Source of the DNA: Zopfochytrium polystomum
Lineage: Eukaryota > Chytridiomycota > Chytridiomycetes > Chytridiales > Chytridiaceae
Direction: 5' to 3'
DNA length: 20,110 nucleotides
NCBI GenBank assembly: GCA_025765615.1
Contig: JAIVFJ010000601.1
Span: 1 to 20,110 of the forward strand
Position numbers and translations under genes: made by a program. The notes below the pieces were generated by a model. That model saw nothing but the letters and a program-made list of their open reading frames with translations, did not search any database and was not told where the DNA came from. Below are positions 1 through 8,848 of the stretch, piece after piece. Position 1 is the first letter of the stretch, and every line of letters begins with the position of its first letter.

Positions 1-266
1 GAGGGACACAAAAAAGATAAACCACAGTGAACCACACATACCGCCCACAGGATTTTCGGTATCCGTCAACTTCACACCTTTAAAAGGAAACACACTCCCA
101 TCCATATGTCTTACCGCTTATCATCAGTTCTATTGTTGACGCCGCACGAAAAAAGTCCACCCCTTGGCCCTCTTCCCACGCCTCCTGATCCCCTTTCCGG
201 TTCTTCCAAAGACACCGCAAATGGGTGAGGTCGTGCTGACGAGAGAGAAAAAATCGAAACGCCCAT

Positions 267-2449
267 TCACCGATCCCCGTTGCGCCCCAACGATCCGGAC
301 CCGTGCGATCCGACGGCGGTTCGTGAGAGCCCTGGCGATCCAGCCGACGTCGCAGCTGGCGACAACGACGCCTGGCGTTCGCGCATCTTTCCCTTTCTTG
401 CCGACGCCGGACTGCGGGATCCGGCGGCCGTCGACGTCGAGGTCGCACCGCCGCCGCCCCACAGAGCGGACGCCGTGGATCCCATGAACGACCACGCGGT
501 CGTCACGACGAGGACGACCAGCGAGACCTGCACCTGCACGAGCACGCGCGCGGTCTCGGCGACGCCGAGGCTTGGCGGGGCCAGGCGGCTTGCAGCGGCC
601 GCTTTCGCCACGACCGCAACACGGCCATCGTCGGCCGACGCGGCGGTCACGAGGCCGCCGCCGCTGCCGCCGTCGAACGCAGACGCGCGCCGCCTCCGTG
701 CGGATGACGACAGCCCCGCCGACGCCGACGAAGCCGGCAGGTCCGCTGGGGCGTCCGTGAACTCGTCGTCGTCGTCGTCTCGTCCTCGTCGTCGACATCA
801 TCGACGACACCGTCCCGCTCCGCGCCGTCAAAGCCGTCGTCGTCCGCCGCGTCGGCGTCGGTCCGATCGGCCGTATCCCACGCAACGCTGCGGCGGCTGG
901 CCGTGAAGGACCGCTGGCCCCACCTCACGCGCATCGCCGCCATGCGGCTGGCGGCAGAGCCGGGCGGCGTGGCGGCCCCGCGCTTGCGGCCGAGGGTGCC
1001 GCGGAGCGGCGACATGCGCACCACGCGCTGGTGCGGGGCCAGCGGGGAAGCCGACCGGCGCACGGTCGGGGGAAACTCGGTCGCGTCCGCGTCGACCGGC
1101 GTCGCCGCGGCTCGCCCCCGCGCCCTTCTGAGGTCGTCGTCGTCGTCCTCGGACGACTCGACGAGCCGTCTGACGCGGCTGACGGCGGACGGCGTGTCGA
1201 TCGCCTCTTTGGCTTCGACGAGCAGCGTGTCCAGCATCCTCGAGATGCGTTGGAAGTCCGGATCGTAAAGCTCCTCGTTGTGGTCTGACAGCAGTGGCGG
1301 GGGTAGTGGCAGCGAGTTTGCGCGGAAGACGGGCGTGGAAGGGCGGCTGGGGAGCGCTGAAGCTGGTGATGTGATGACAGGATCGTCCGGATCGACAAAG
1401 ACCCGACCTCCACCGGGCGCGGACGCATCTCCAGACAACGAAGAAGTATTTGAGCGAGCGCGCGTCATCGGCGTGGGTGTTCCAACGCGAGGTTGATCGA
1501 ATCGGGCGGAGATTGGGGGGCGATCCGCTTCAGAGTCTGACGGGTATCCGACAGACCCAGCGATCGAGTTCTGGCGTATGACCGACGCCACTTGCTTGAG
1601 CTCTCCAACCATACGAGCTAGTTCCGCTTGAGTCTGCACGATATTTTGAACAGCCGATTTCAGCTCATCCGCCTGGTGCATCAAAAAGGATTGGATTCAG
1701 TTAGGGAATTCATCATCGAGATCGAATGAACAAGATCCAGCCCAACCTGAACCTCCGACTTTCTCGAAGCTGCCCTACCACCACCGCCGGCAGCAAGGGC
1801 ACCCAGGAACGCATCCAGCTTGTTGTAGCTCCTCCGCTTGGATGCTCGTCTCGTTTCTGCATCCCAAGCATCGCGATCGGCGGAACCGCTGAGGGGGCTC
1901 ACCAAGGAAGGTGCGTAGGCGGGCGGTGGCACCCCGTCGTCTGAACCATCCTCCGCATCTCCGTCGTAGCTGCTGTTTGGGGTTTTTTTGCTGCTGTTGA
2001 TGGCGAGCCGGAGCGATCGCATGGACGAACGGGACTGGAGGCGGCGCGGGGTGCGCTGGGGTGCCGGGGCGTTGTCTTGCGCAATGGTCGGTGGGGAGGG
2101 GAACGCGGGAAGTGGAAGAGTAGGAGGAGGAGGATTGTGATGGAGTTGGCCAAGCGGAGGATGACGTCGGGTCGTCGTTGTCGTCGAAGGGCAGTGGGTC
2201 CGACGGGAATGCGCCGATGCGATGGGGCGGGGAGTTGACGTGGCTGCTGGTCGGGTGGTGGTGGTGGTGGTGGTGTGGTGATACGCGGTGCTCGCCGCCG
2301 ATCGCGGTCGAAGAAGGAAGGGGGCGGCGCATGGCGGTCGTCGCCACCGTCGGCGACACCGACGTGGTGGCCATCAGCATCGTCGTGGTAATGCGGTCTG
2401 GACGACAACCGCCTGGGGTCGGCGGCGCCGCGGAGTCGGTGCCGTCCAT
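267..2449 (-). CDS. hypothetical low-complexity protein with coiled-coil-like centre and C-terminal membrane segment (broken frame)
   Basis: I do not recognise the family. The proposed ATG is at 2449. The N-terminal third is rich in Ser, Pro and Thr with a run of seven His. The centre, just after the intron, has a heptad-like helix (ADELKSAVQNIVQTQAELAR). A second helix follows (DFQRISRMLDTLLVEAKEAI), then an acidic Asp/Glu stretch. The C-terminus has a hydrophobic segment at about 480-545 (VLVQVQVSLVVLVV...) and stops with TGA at 269-267. An intron is inferred at 1746-1673 (74 nt): donor CAG|GTTGGG, branch CCCTAAC, acceptor CACCAG|GCG, phase 0 on both sides. Two further frame changes are needed. 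One lies at or before the A7 run (T7 at 1983-1989 on +), where one base seems extra, although a missed intron at 2070-2250 is also possible. The other is in the GAC/GAG repeat near 770-800, where one base seems missing. Gene existence is moderately supported; its exact structure is weak. Confidence 0.45.
480..545 (-). other. predicted C-terminal transmembrane segment of the preceding gene
   Basis: About 22 consecutive residues, mostly Val, Leu and Ala, lie in minus frame with the stop at 267. They are preceded by an Arg and followed by about 70 mostly polar residues. A segment this hydrophobic is unusual in a GC-rich, Arg/Ala-biased spurious frame, so it helps select this frame as coding. Topology and target membrane cannot be read from the sequence. 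Confidence 0.45.
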
Positions 2450-3560
2450 TGAGCAAAGAAACGTGAATTAGTTTGTTGGTTCTGTCTATCTGTCTCTCTC
2501 TCTCTCGCTCTCTCCTCTTTCGGGTCTTATGGTTATTCCTCCTAGTCCGAGAGAAGGGTGGCTTTTCATCCTAAAATGTATATTAAAAATTGAAAAAATA
2601 GGAAAAACTGTACAAGCGAACGAAAATTTTCACCACGGCGCAAACCAAAGCTTTGGAGTTGTGGGCCTCTCGGCTGTGAAATCAGTGATGCAAGAGGGTC
2701 AAATTTGGATGCACACCATACACAGTGGAGGTTTCCGTCTTCGCAACGATTCAAATCGATTTCGCGTTAGCTCTTTTGCGACAATCGTTACTGATTCCCA
2801 TTCAGTGGCCCTGTGGAAACGGGAGAATCAGGCAGAGTGGAGACGGGATTCCTGTCAGTGGCGATAGCATTCGCCGTCCTTGCGAAACCCGCAGACTGAT
2901 AAGATAGGTGTTGCCAAACAAAAGTCAATACGAGTTTGCTTGTTTGGCTTGACCTCAGGAATCAAATCGCAAAGCCGTGGAGCAAGGTTCGATTAGTGGG
3001 GAGTAACCCGGTGAAAGCATAGTACTAGACACTTAACCGTACAAAATGATGTTCCCTACAACGATTTTTATTATTCTTTTGCGTGCTTCGGTTCCAGTTG
3101 GAGCACACTTGCCACTCGCGGTGGCCGCCACTGTGGCGCGCAGCGGAGAGTGACACGCAACCAGCTGCCTGTCATCAAAACTTCTTATTTCTCGGCATGG
3201 TGGTTGTTGGCATCCCAAGCAGTTTCTGCGCAGATCGGATCGCTTTCAAACCACAAAATTGTGCACACAGAAATGACGCCTTCGCGGTATTGCATGGTGC
3301 ACCGTGCCTGCCTGCAGGGACATAGTCAGTGTATTGATCCGTGTGGGCGTGCGCAGGGCTGCGGTTTTTGAAAATCCACTCAAGCGGAATGGAGGAGTCC
3401 ACCGTGATCCACCCACTCACCATGAGTGAGCCTTCGTCCCATCCTCCCGTCCCATTTCGCCGTGGTCCCACAAACAAGCACAAATCGGCGGCGGGGAACA
3501 CTCGATTTTCGGACTCGAAGGGCAGATGAACATCGGCCAAGCAGCTACGAGATCTTTTTT
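2450..3560. other. intergenic region, no supported gene
   Basis: About 1.1 kb between the minus-strand gene and the GA tract. It holds a CT-rich stretch (2485-2520) just upstream of the proposed ATG at 2449, probably in the 5' UTR or promoter. The rest has balanced composition, unlike the GC-rich genes around it. Its ORFs are short, without recognisable motifs or credible splice sites. Confidence 0.5.
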
Positions 3561-3574
3561 TTGCGAGAGGAGAG

Positions 3575-3599
3575 TAGGAGGAGAGAGAGAGAGAGAAAC

Positions 3600-3630
<31 letters not shown>

Positions 3631-3770
3631 GAGAGAGAGCGAAGGAGAGAGAGAGAGAGAGAGAGAGAGTGAGTGAGAGAGTGAGGGAGGAGAGAAGAAG
3701 AAGGCGAGGGAACAGAGAGAGAGAGATTCTGACAGATAGACAGACAGACAGAGACAGAGAAAGAAGAGTC
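3575..3770. repeat. long GA/AG microsatellite with AGAC-type tail
   Basis: About 195 bp of almost pure purine on the plus strand: GAGA runs broken by AGG, GTGAGT and AAG interruptions, then a GACAGATAGACAGACAGACAG tail at about 3730-3755. It lies about 220 bp upstream of the TATA box of the protoglobin gene. Long mirror-symmetric polypurine tracts can form triplex (H-DNA) and can bind GAGA-type factors; that is general knowledge, not shown here. Confidence 0.9.
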
Positions 3771-3994
3771 ACCGCCCGTCACACAAACAAATGGAAGGAT
3801 ATGTCAGCCCCGAAAATCGCCGAGGGCAGCACCAGATTTGTCGTCTCGAAGCTGCTTCCATTTTTCCTTTTTTCGTTTTGTTTCGTTTTTTGTTCTCACG
3901 CTAATTCTTTCCTCCTCCTCCTTCCTCCCTTCGGAAAGTGTGACTCGACATGAAGTGTCCTCTGTACACACACGCACACACGCACAGAAAAACG

Positions 3995-4003
3995 TATAAA
4001 AAA
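3995..4003 (+). promoter_or_regulatory. TATA box of protoglobin gene
   Basis: TATAAAAAA lies 156 nt upstream of the ATG at 4159, just after a CA-rich run (3965-3986). It predicts transcription start near 4025-4035 and a 5' UTR of about 130 nt. The spacing suits a fungal core promoter. Confidence 0.6.
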
Positions 4004-4158
4004 GCCCTGCCGATCCCCCCTGTCCCATCATCCCGCAGCAAGCACAGCAAAAGAAGTAAAGAAAAATAAAACAGAAAGAGAAACAAGGCCCGCGCCTCTT
4101 TGCACCATCGTCCTCTGCTCCCACTCAACACTCAACAACACTACTACTTTCGCAATCA

Positions 4159-4915
4159 ATGTCCACGTCCAAGTTCTCCGTCATCGACCCCACCCGCCTC
4201 GACGCCCGCGCCGAGAACCGCCTGTACCGCTTCAACTACGTCGCCTCCTTCTGCAACTTTGGCGCCGCCGACATCGCCGCCATCCACGCGGCGGCGGGCG
4301 CTGTGGCGCCGCTCGTGCCGGCGATCGTCGACGCCGTGTACGCAAAGCTGTTCGAGTTTGACGTGACGCGCGAGTTTTTCGTGGTGCGCAACGAAGGGTT
4401 CCACGGCAAGACGGCGGGGGTCCGCCGCGGCGCTGACGGGCGACGACGAGCAGATCCGGTACCGCAAGTCGATGCTCAACAAGTACCTCGTCAAACTGGT
4501 GACGGCCGAGTACGACGAAAAGTTTGTCGACTACATCGACTGGGTCGGCCGCATCCACACCACCGTCTCGGTCGGCGGCCAGGTCAAAAAGTCGCGCATC
4601 AACGTCGACTACGTCCACGTCAACGCGCTGTTTGGATATGTCTCGTCGTTCATCGTCGAGGCCCTGCTCGGCGCCGGACTGCCAAAGGACGTCGAGACCA
4701 AGACGGTGCTCGCGTTCAACAAGCTGCTGTGGATCCAGAACGACTTTTTCGCAAAGTACTACACGACCGACTCGCTGGAGCGCTCGGGCGCGAGCGTGCA
4801 GCGGGGCAACAACGCCGCGGGCGGCCTCCTCTCGTCGTCGGCGAGCCTGCCCGTCGCCACGGCCGCCCTCGTTGCGGCAGTGGCCGTCGGCTTTATCGTT
4901 GGCAAGCAGCTTTGA
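4159..4915 (+). CDS. protoglobin-like haem protein with C-terminal membrane anchor; one-base frameshift
   Basis: Single-domain protoglobin-family protein (globin fold, haem-based gas binding or sensing), about 251 aa once the break is bridged. The start ATG follows CAATCA and a TATA box. Family signatures in order: the N-terminal helix with RLYRFNYVASFCNFG; the APLVPAIVDAVYAKLFEFD segment; RNEGFHGK; RYRKSMLNKYLVKLVTAEYD; and YIDWVGRIHTT, whose His (codon 4556-4558, residue about 133) corresponds to the proximal F8 haem ligand. Next come the VDYVHVNALFGYV helix and LLWIQNDFFAKYY, typical of fungal members. A 22-residue hydrophobic tail (about residues 230-251, LPVATAALVAAVAVGFIV then GKQL) ends the protein and is extra to the core fold. 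The frame changes at a run of five G (4416-4420), where one G too many separates two otherwise perfect halves. It has no visible signalling output domain. Sequencing error or recent pseudogene are the two readings. Confidence 0.8.
4416..4420 (+). other. apparent 1-nt insertion (G5 run) breaking the protoglobin frame
   Basis: Upstream codons read ...GFHGKTAG in one frame, and downstream SAAALTGDDEQIRYRK continues in the next frame. Reading four G instead of five joins them without loss of any conserved position. No GT-AG pair of plausible intron length is available here. Homopolymer position favours an assembly error. Confidence 0.7.
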
Positions 4916-4978
4916 AGTGTTTTTTGTGAAGTGTGTGCGTGCGAGTCACACTGTATGCGATGTTCCGTCCGAACGATG

Positions 4979-5044
4979 TTCTTCTCTCTCTTCTCTCTCT
5001 CTCCTCTCTCCACTCTCTCTCTCTCTCTCTCTCTCGCTCTTTCT
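4979..5044. repeat. CT microsatellite in protoglobin 3' UTR
   Basis: About 65 bp of TCTC repeats with few interruptions, between the stop codon at 4915 and the AATAAA at 5106. It is the pyrimidine counterpart of the GA tract upstream of the same gene. Confidence 0.85.
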
Positions 5045-5105
5045 CGATCACGCACCCTGTTTTTGTAACTTTTTTCTTCTTCTGCTTTTGCTTGTTGAAC
5101 TCTAA

Positions 5106-5111
5106 AATAAA
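5106..5111 (+). terminator. polyadenylation signal (AATAAA) of protoglobin gene
   Basis: Canonical AATAAA 190 nt after the stop codon, in an A-rich context (CTCTAAAATAAAGAACACA). It fits the end of the plus-strand transcript. Confidence 0.6.
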
Positions 5112-5169
5112 GAACACAATCTCATAACCCTGTTCTCGAACATTGCACTGCGACCACTGCAGACAGGAG

Positions 5170-5170
5170 C

Positions 5171-5207
<37 letters not shown>

Positions 5208-5210
5208 GAC
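5170..5210. repeat. AGAC tetranucleotide microsatellite
   Basis: About ten uninterrupted AGAC units between the convergent ends of the protoglobin (plus) and NMNAT-like (minus) genes. The interval 5112-5383 holds nothing else I can identify. Confidence 0.9.
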
Positions 5211-5383
5211 TTGACGCAGGTTGGCTCGGTCTGACTCGGAGTGAGACGTCAACTTCAACCTCTCTTTTCTATCTTTTTCAATAACTGAAGTGGTTCAATC
5301 GGTTTTCGAGGGTGCAGTTTTTGCGCGTCTGGTGACTGGCGGCGAATAATGGATATTTTTATGTTTTGCCGAATGGTCGTCGG

Positions 5384-6547
5384 TCAGCCACGCGAAAACG
5401 CCCAAGCGGCCACCGCCGCGAAGACTGCCACCGCCACCGCCGCTGCTGCTGCTCGGCGCGCAAGCATTTCCCTGCCGTTCCTGCCTCCCCTCCGGTCCCT
5501 GAAGAACGACCGGGGATCGTCGTAGTCGTCCGCGCCGCCGCCGACAACGCTGCCTGAGCCAAAACCACGGGAACCCGCATTGGACCCCACCGCCGTCGCC
5601 TGTGTCCGCGCTGCAGGCGGAGGCGCCACAAAGTACAGGTCGTCCTCGTGCTCCAGCACGTACCGCAATTGTTCCGCCGTCATGAACCCCGCGCGCACAA
5701 TCGCGTCGCCCGCGGCCTCCTTGGCCGCACGCCCGTCCGCGACATGCACCGCCGCAAGCATCGCCCGCAACCGCGTCGAGCTCATGTCGCCCACCCCGTC
5801 TCCTTTTCCTCCGAGCTCGCACAGCACCGCCGCCTCCCATCGGCTCCTCCGTCCTCCCGCCGCGCCGCCGCCGCCACCTACAGCAGCGTCAGCCCGCCGC
5901 TTCTCCCGCAGCCGCGCCATCTGCCCGTCCCGCCCGACCACGAGATGGACGAACCCCAGCGGGTCCGCAGACCGCCAGTACCCGCTGTCCGGGTCGACCC
6001 GGTCGCTGCCCCACACGACGACGACGACGACCTCCACCGCGCGCTCCGCAAGCCAAGCGCCCTGCAGCCGCGCGCCGAGCTCCATCGGGGAGACGAACGG
6101 CTCCTTGAGTGCGCCCTCGGCCCCCGGCGGGCGGACCAACCACCCCGTCGCGGCGTCGGTTGAGGCGCCGCCGCCGTCGGCGCCGTCGTGGTTGTAGCTT
6201 TCGTTGTCTGTCGCGGCGTCCTCGCTTCGTGCGTGGTACCACTCTGGCGGCGGCGACGCGAGGGCCATGCGGACCAGCTGCGCACGATGCGGGAACCGCA
6301 TGACGGTCGGGTGCTTGCCCTCGTCGCCATCGTCATCTGCGGCGGCGGCGACCCTTGCCATCTTGACGGCGACGTAGTTGTGCGACGAGACGGCACAGTA
6401 CCCGGCGACGACGCGGAGGCGCGGCGAGTGGGCCGTTTCCAGGTGGCGCCGCGCGGCATAGAGGAGGTGGACGTGCTGGAGGTGGACGGGGTTGAAGGAT
6501 CCGCCGAGAACGAGGATCGCTTTTGGCGCTGCGTCTGCTGGATCCAT
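5384..6547 (-). CDS. NMN/NaMN adenylyltransferase-like nucleotidyltransferase with C-terminal membrane anchor
   Basis: 387-aa protein of the cytidylyltransferase-like (HxGH) superfamily, closest in motif order to eukaryotic NMNAT, which joins NMN or nicotinate mononucleotide to ATP in NAD synthesis. Motifs: GGSFNPVHLQHVHLL (residues 15-29, nucleotide-binding GSFNPxxxxH), AGYCAVSSHNY (48-58, in the place of the NMNAT SPVxD loop), FPHRAQLVRMALAS (85-98), VVVWGSDRVD (176-185, the GSD element), VHLVVGRDG (200-208), DMSSTRLRAML (254-264, the ISSTxxR phosphate-binding motif) and a C-terminal helix GFMTAEQLRYVLEHEDD. Gly/Ala-rich insertions separate the motifs. Residues 366-384 (AAAAAVAVAVFAAVAAWAF) form a probable tail anchor ending SRG. 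I chose the ATG at 6547; upstream in-frame codons run through a T25 tract and are not conserved-looking. The SPVxD loop is altered, so substrate is uncertain. Confidence 0.72.
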   Translation of the reverse strand: MDPADAAPKAILVLGGSFNPVHLQHVHLLYAARRHLETAHSPRLRVVAGYCAVSSHNYVAVKMARVAAAADDDGDEGKHPTVMRFPHRAQLVRMALASPPPEWYHARSEDAATDNESYNHDGADGGGASTDAATGWLVRPPGAEGALKEPFVSPMELGARLQGAWLAERAVEVVVVVVWGSDRVDPDSGYWRSADPLGFVHLVVGRDGQMARLREKRRADAAVGGGGGAAGGRRSRWEAAVLCELGGKGDGVGDMSSTRLRAMLAAVHVADGRAAKEAAGDAIVRAGFMTAEQLRYVLEHEDDLYFVAPPPAARTQATAVGSNAGSRGFGSGSVVGGGADDYDDPRSFFRDRRGGRNGREMLARRAAAAAVAVAVFAAVAAWAFSRG

Positions 6548-6879
6548 TAAGGTCTGTAGAGGGGTGGGATGGTCCGGTGTGTGTGGATCGTTTTTTGCTG
6601 CGGTTGAGCGGAAGAGTAGTTGTGGCGAGGACTGCGCGCGGTCGACGTGGAGGTTGACTGCACCGAAAACTGCGCGAGGAAAGAGGAGAACACAAGGACG
6701 AAAAAAAAAGGAAAAAAAAAAAAAAAAAAAAAAAAAGGAAATGAACTGGGCGACAAATAACATGAGAAGAACACAAAGCGGGGATTGGTTGAATCCAGCT
6801 AAAACAATACGGGACAGCAGATTGCGGACCAGATCTACAGGATCTGTGACGGATCGTGAAAGGGGGGTAATGGGTCTCC
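6548..6879. other. intergenic / promoter region of the NMNAT-like gene with A25 tract
   Basis: 332 bp between two minus-strand genes. It contains A9 GG A25 at 6701-6736 (T25 on the coding strand), about 155-190 bp upstream of the NMNAT-like ATG. Poly(dA:dT) tracts commonly deplete nucleosomes in fungal promoters; that role is inferred. Confidence 0.6.
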
Positions 6880-7125
6880 TCAGTTTGAAGCTACAGACGC
6901 TGGCCCGGCCCCGGCAGCGCCGAACAGCCACGACCAGCCGCGGATGGCGGCAAAGGCGAGGAACGCCACGGCCGCGCCCGCGCCTGCAACGCGCAGGAGC
7001 CAGCCGCGGACGGTGCGGCGGCGCGCGACGTCGGCGGTCTTCTTCTTCATGCGCTCGACCTGCGCGCGGATGCGGTCGTCCTTGTTGCTGTTGTTCTTGG
7101 CGACGCCTGCAGAGGCTGAGGACAT
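6880..7125 (-). CDS. small single-pass membrane protein (81 aa), unknown function
   Basis: Complete ORF from ATG at 7125 to TGA at 6882-6880. The first 40 residues are hydrophilic and basic (KDDRIRAQVERMKKKTADVARRR), followed by a hydrophobic segment at about residues 41-70 (WLLRVAGAGAAVAFLAFAAIRGWSW). A short tail GAAGAGPASVASN ends the protein. The layout resembles small ER tail-anchored proteins such as the RAMP4/SERP group in size and topology, but I cannot match diagnostic residues, so no family is assigned. Codon use is GC-rich like the neighbours. No intron is needed. Confidence 0.55.
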   Translation of the reverse strand: MSSASAGVAKNNSNKDDRIRAQVERMKKKTADVARRRTVRGWLLRVAGAGAAVAFLAFAAIRGWSWLFGAAGAGPASVASN

Positions 7126-7940
7126 AACGAGTAGTTATTGTGGTTCAACAAGGTGGTTCAATTTCGCAAACAGTTTTATTGATTCTCTCAGTTCCGAAGT
7201 CACACAACCCATGCTCGATTTGCAGGTGAGAAGTAAAAGAGATCCCCTTCCCCCTCTTGGTTGATTCAATTTTGTAATTGGTAGCTCGCGATTCGCAATG
7301 GAGCAAAGGTAGCGTTGATTAAAATTCACGACACACATTCTTGTCGCGGCGGCTGGACCGCTTGGCATAGTTGAGCGACTCGGATGCTGCAGAGCAAGAG
7401 GCGATTGCGGACTGTGGTGTGCGGAGGGGAAGGGAGTGCGGGAGCTGACTGTGGATACCACACCGACTTTGTCACCTTTTTTTCAATGGAAGCGATGAAA
7501 CAGTTTAGTCGTTGTAAAACAATAAATGCCATCACGAGGGTGGGTCCTGATTTCCCAACCATTCAAGAAGAAGGCTTGAAGTATGTTCAGTCCAGTCCCA
7601 GCGTTCGGCGACGGCGGCAGCAGCACGACCTCCTCCATCAGAGAGGGCTGAGCAAGGAAATGAAGAACTCCTTCACTCGGCGGTCGAGCATTTTGAAAGT
7701 GGAACTAACTTGAATTGACTGCCCCAATCATCAACCGACACACCAACGTTTTGAATGAACAGACCCATGGAGAAAATATAAATAAATAAATAAAATAGAA
7801 AGCCCAAACACAAAACGCCTCAAAAAACTGTTTCTGTGCATATTCCTGCCGCAAATTGATATTTATTTCGCTCAACCCGATTTGGTGGCGAACAAAAGCG
7901 AAAGCAAGCCGTTCCAGTAGGAAACCAAGCAAGTGTGAGG
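7126..7940. other. divergent intergenic region, no supported gene
   Basis: 815 bp between the start of the 81-aa membrane protein (minus) and the next gene (plus), so it should hold both promoters. A TATAAATA at 7777-7784 opens an AATA repeat (7776-7796), about 160 bp upstream of the plus-strand ATG. Short ORFs here lack motifs and match the lower GC of non-coding DNA. Confidence 0.5.
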
Positions 7941-8754
7941 ATGAGCCGCCCTGGACCCCGCCGCCACCACCACCCTGCCGCCGCCGCCTCGTTTCTCGTC
8001 TCCAACGACGCGGACCGCGCCGAGCTCGCCGCCCGCCTCGCCGGCCGTGGCACGCCCGCCGCCGCCCCAAACTCCGAAGTCCTTCTCGCCACCGCCACAA
8101 AAGTAGGCGGGGAAGGTGGACCGGCGGTTGGCACCGCCACCAAAAAGGCGGCCCCTCCCCTCGCCGCCCCCATCGACCTCGGCAGTAGGCCGCTCCAAGT
8201 CGCCGGCGGCTCCGCCTCCAAAGTACACTACAGCGCCGCCGCCGCCGACGCCGCTGCACCGGCCCGTGCGGCACCCCCCTCGCGCGCTGCCATCCACGAC
8301 GTCGCGACGTTCCTGCTCCGCAACGACACGGATCGGGAGGAGCTCGTCGGCGTGCTGCGAAAAGCCGCTGCTAGCAGCGGCGCGACCCGCGGTGCGTTTT
8401 ATCCGTCGTCGTCAGCGGTGAAGAAAGAGGAGGCGCAGGAAAAGGCAGCGGCGGCGGGTAGCGCTGAGGTGTCGGGGGTCGGCGCAAATGGTGTTTACGG
8501 GATGAAGGGTGGGGATGTGTTTAACGAGCTGTTGAAGCTGGAGGTGAGTGTTTGTTTCCTTTCTCTTCCTCCCCCCTTTCTTTGGCTCTATGCTGCTGGA
8601 TGTATAGGTCGAATGAAGGAGGGACTGGGTCTCCTGTGCGCTTTCCACCTTCCCAATAAATGTCTCCCTGAGTCAGTGTTTCTAACAAGATCCGCTCTCC
8701 TGCACCTGGCAGACTCCCGCGTTGTCGACGGCTCCCATCCTGTCCAAGCTGTGA
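7941..8754 (+). CDS. two-exon gene, protein with internally repeated FLxxNDxDRxEL motif
   Basis: Exon 1 7941-8543, intron 8544-8712, exon 2 8713-8754; 214 aa, family not recognised. The ATG follows AAGTGTGAGG. The intron has a strong donor (GAG|GTGAGT), a CTAAC branch site at 8682-8686 and acceptor GGCAG, phase 0; the stop is TGA 8752-8754. The reading frame stays open into the intron, so an unspliced product is possible but would have an unlikely tail. Two segments repeat about 100 residues apart: SFLVSNDADRAELAARL near the N-terminus and TFLLRNDTDREELVGVL in the middle, separated by an Ala/Pro/Lys-rich linker. A third helical piece, DVFNELLKLE, precedes the splice site. High Ala/Gly content. 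An AATAAA follows at 8843. No membrane segment is seen. Confidence 0.6.
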
Positions 8755-8842
8755 ATGGCAGTGACGTCACCTGAACAGTGCCAGCGAATGGAGACGTCAC
8801 TCAATCCCCCCGCTCCTCATGCTATTTATATCTGCTGCATCA

Positions 8843-8848
8843 AATAAA
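8843..8848 (+). terminator. polyadenylation signal (AATAAA) of the two-exon gene
   Basis: AATAAA 89 nt after the TGA at 8752-8754, followed by lower-GC DNA. It supports the spliced end of this plus-strand gene. Confidence 0.55.

Noticed and set aside
280..906. Long plus-strand open frame opposite the first minus-strand gene
   Set aside because: It is Arg/Pro/Ala-rich as expected from antisense of GC-rich coding DNA and has no hydrophobic or conserved segment, whereas the minus frame contains a clear membrane segment, a helix region and a plausible intron.
3426..3953. Plus and minus ORFs through the GA tract (Glu/Arg or Leu/Ser repeats)
   Set aside because: They are translations of a dinucleotide repeat and carry no non-repeat protein features.
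5170..5210. Possible CRISPR-like or regulatory short repeat array
   Set aside because: Uninterrupted AGAC units without spacers; an ordinary microsatellite.
6548..6931. N-terminal extension of the NMNAT-like protein with a poly-Phe stretch
   Set aside because: It is made by the T25 tract in the promoter region; the nucleotidyltransferase fold starts 10 residues after the ATG at 6547.
8544..8774. Read-through extension of the two-exon gene past 8543
   Set aside because: The GTGAGT donor, CTAAC branch site and CAG acceptor are strong, and the extension has the composition of an intron.
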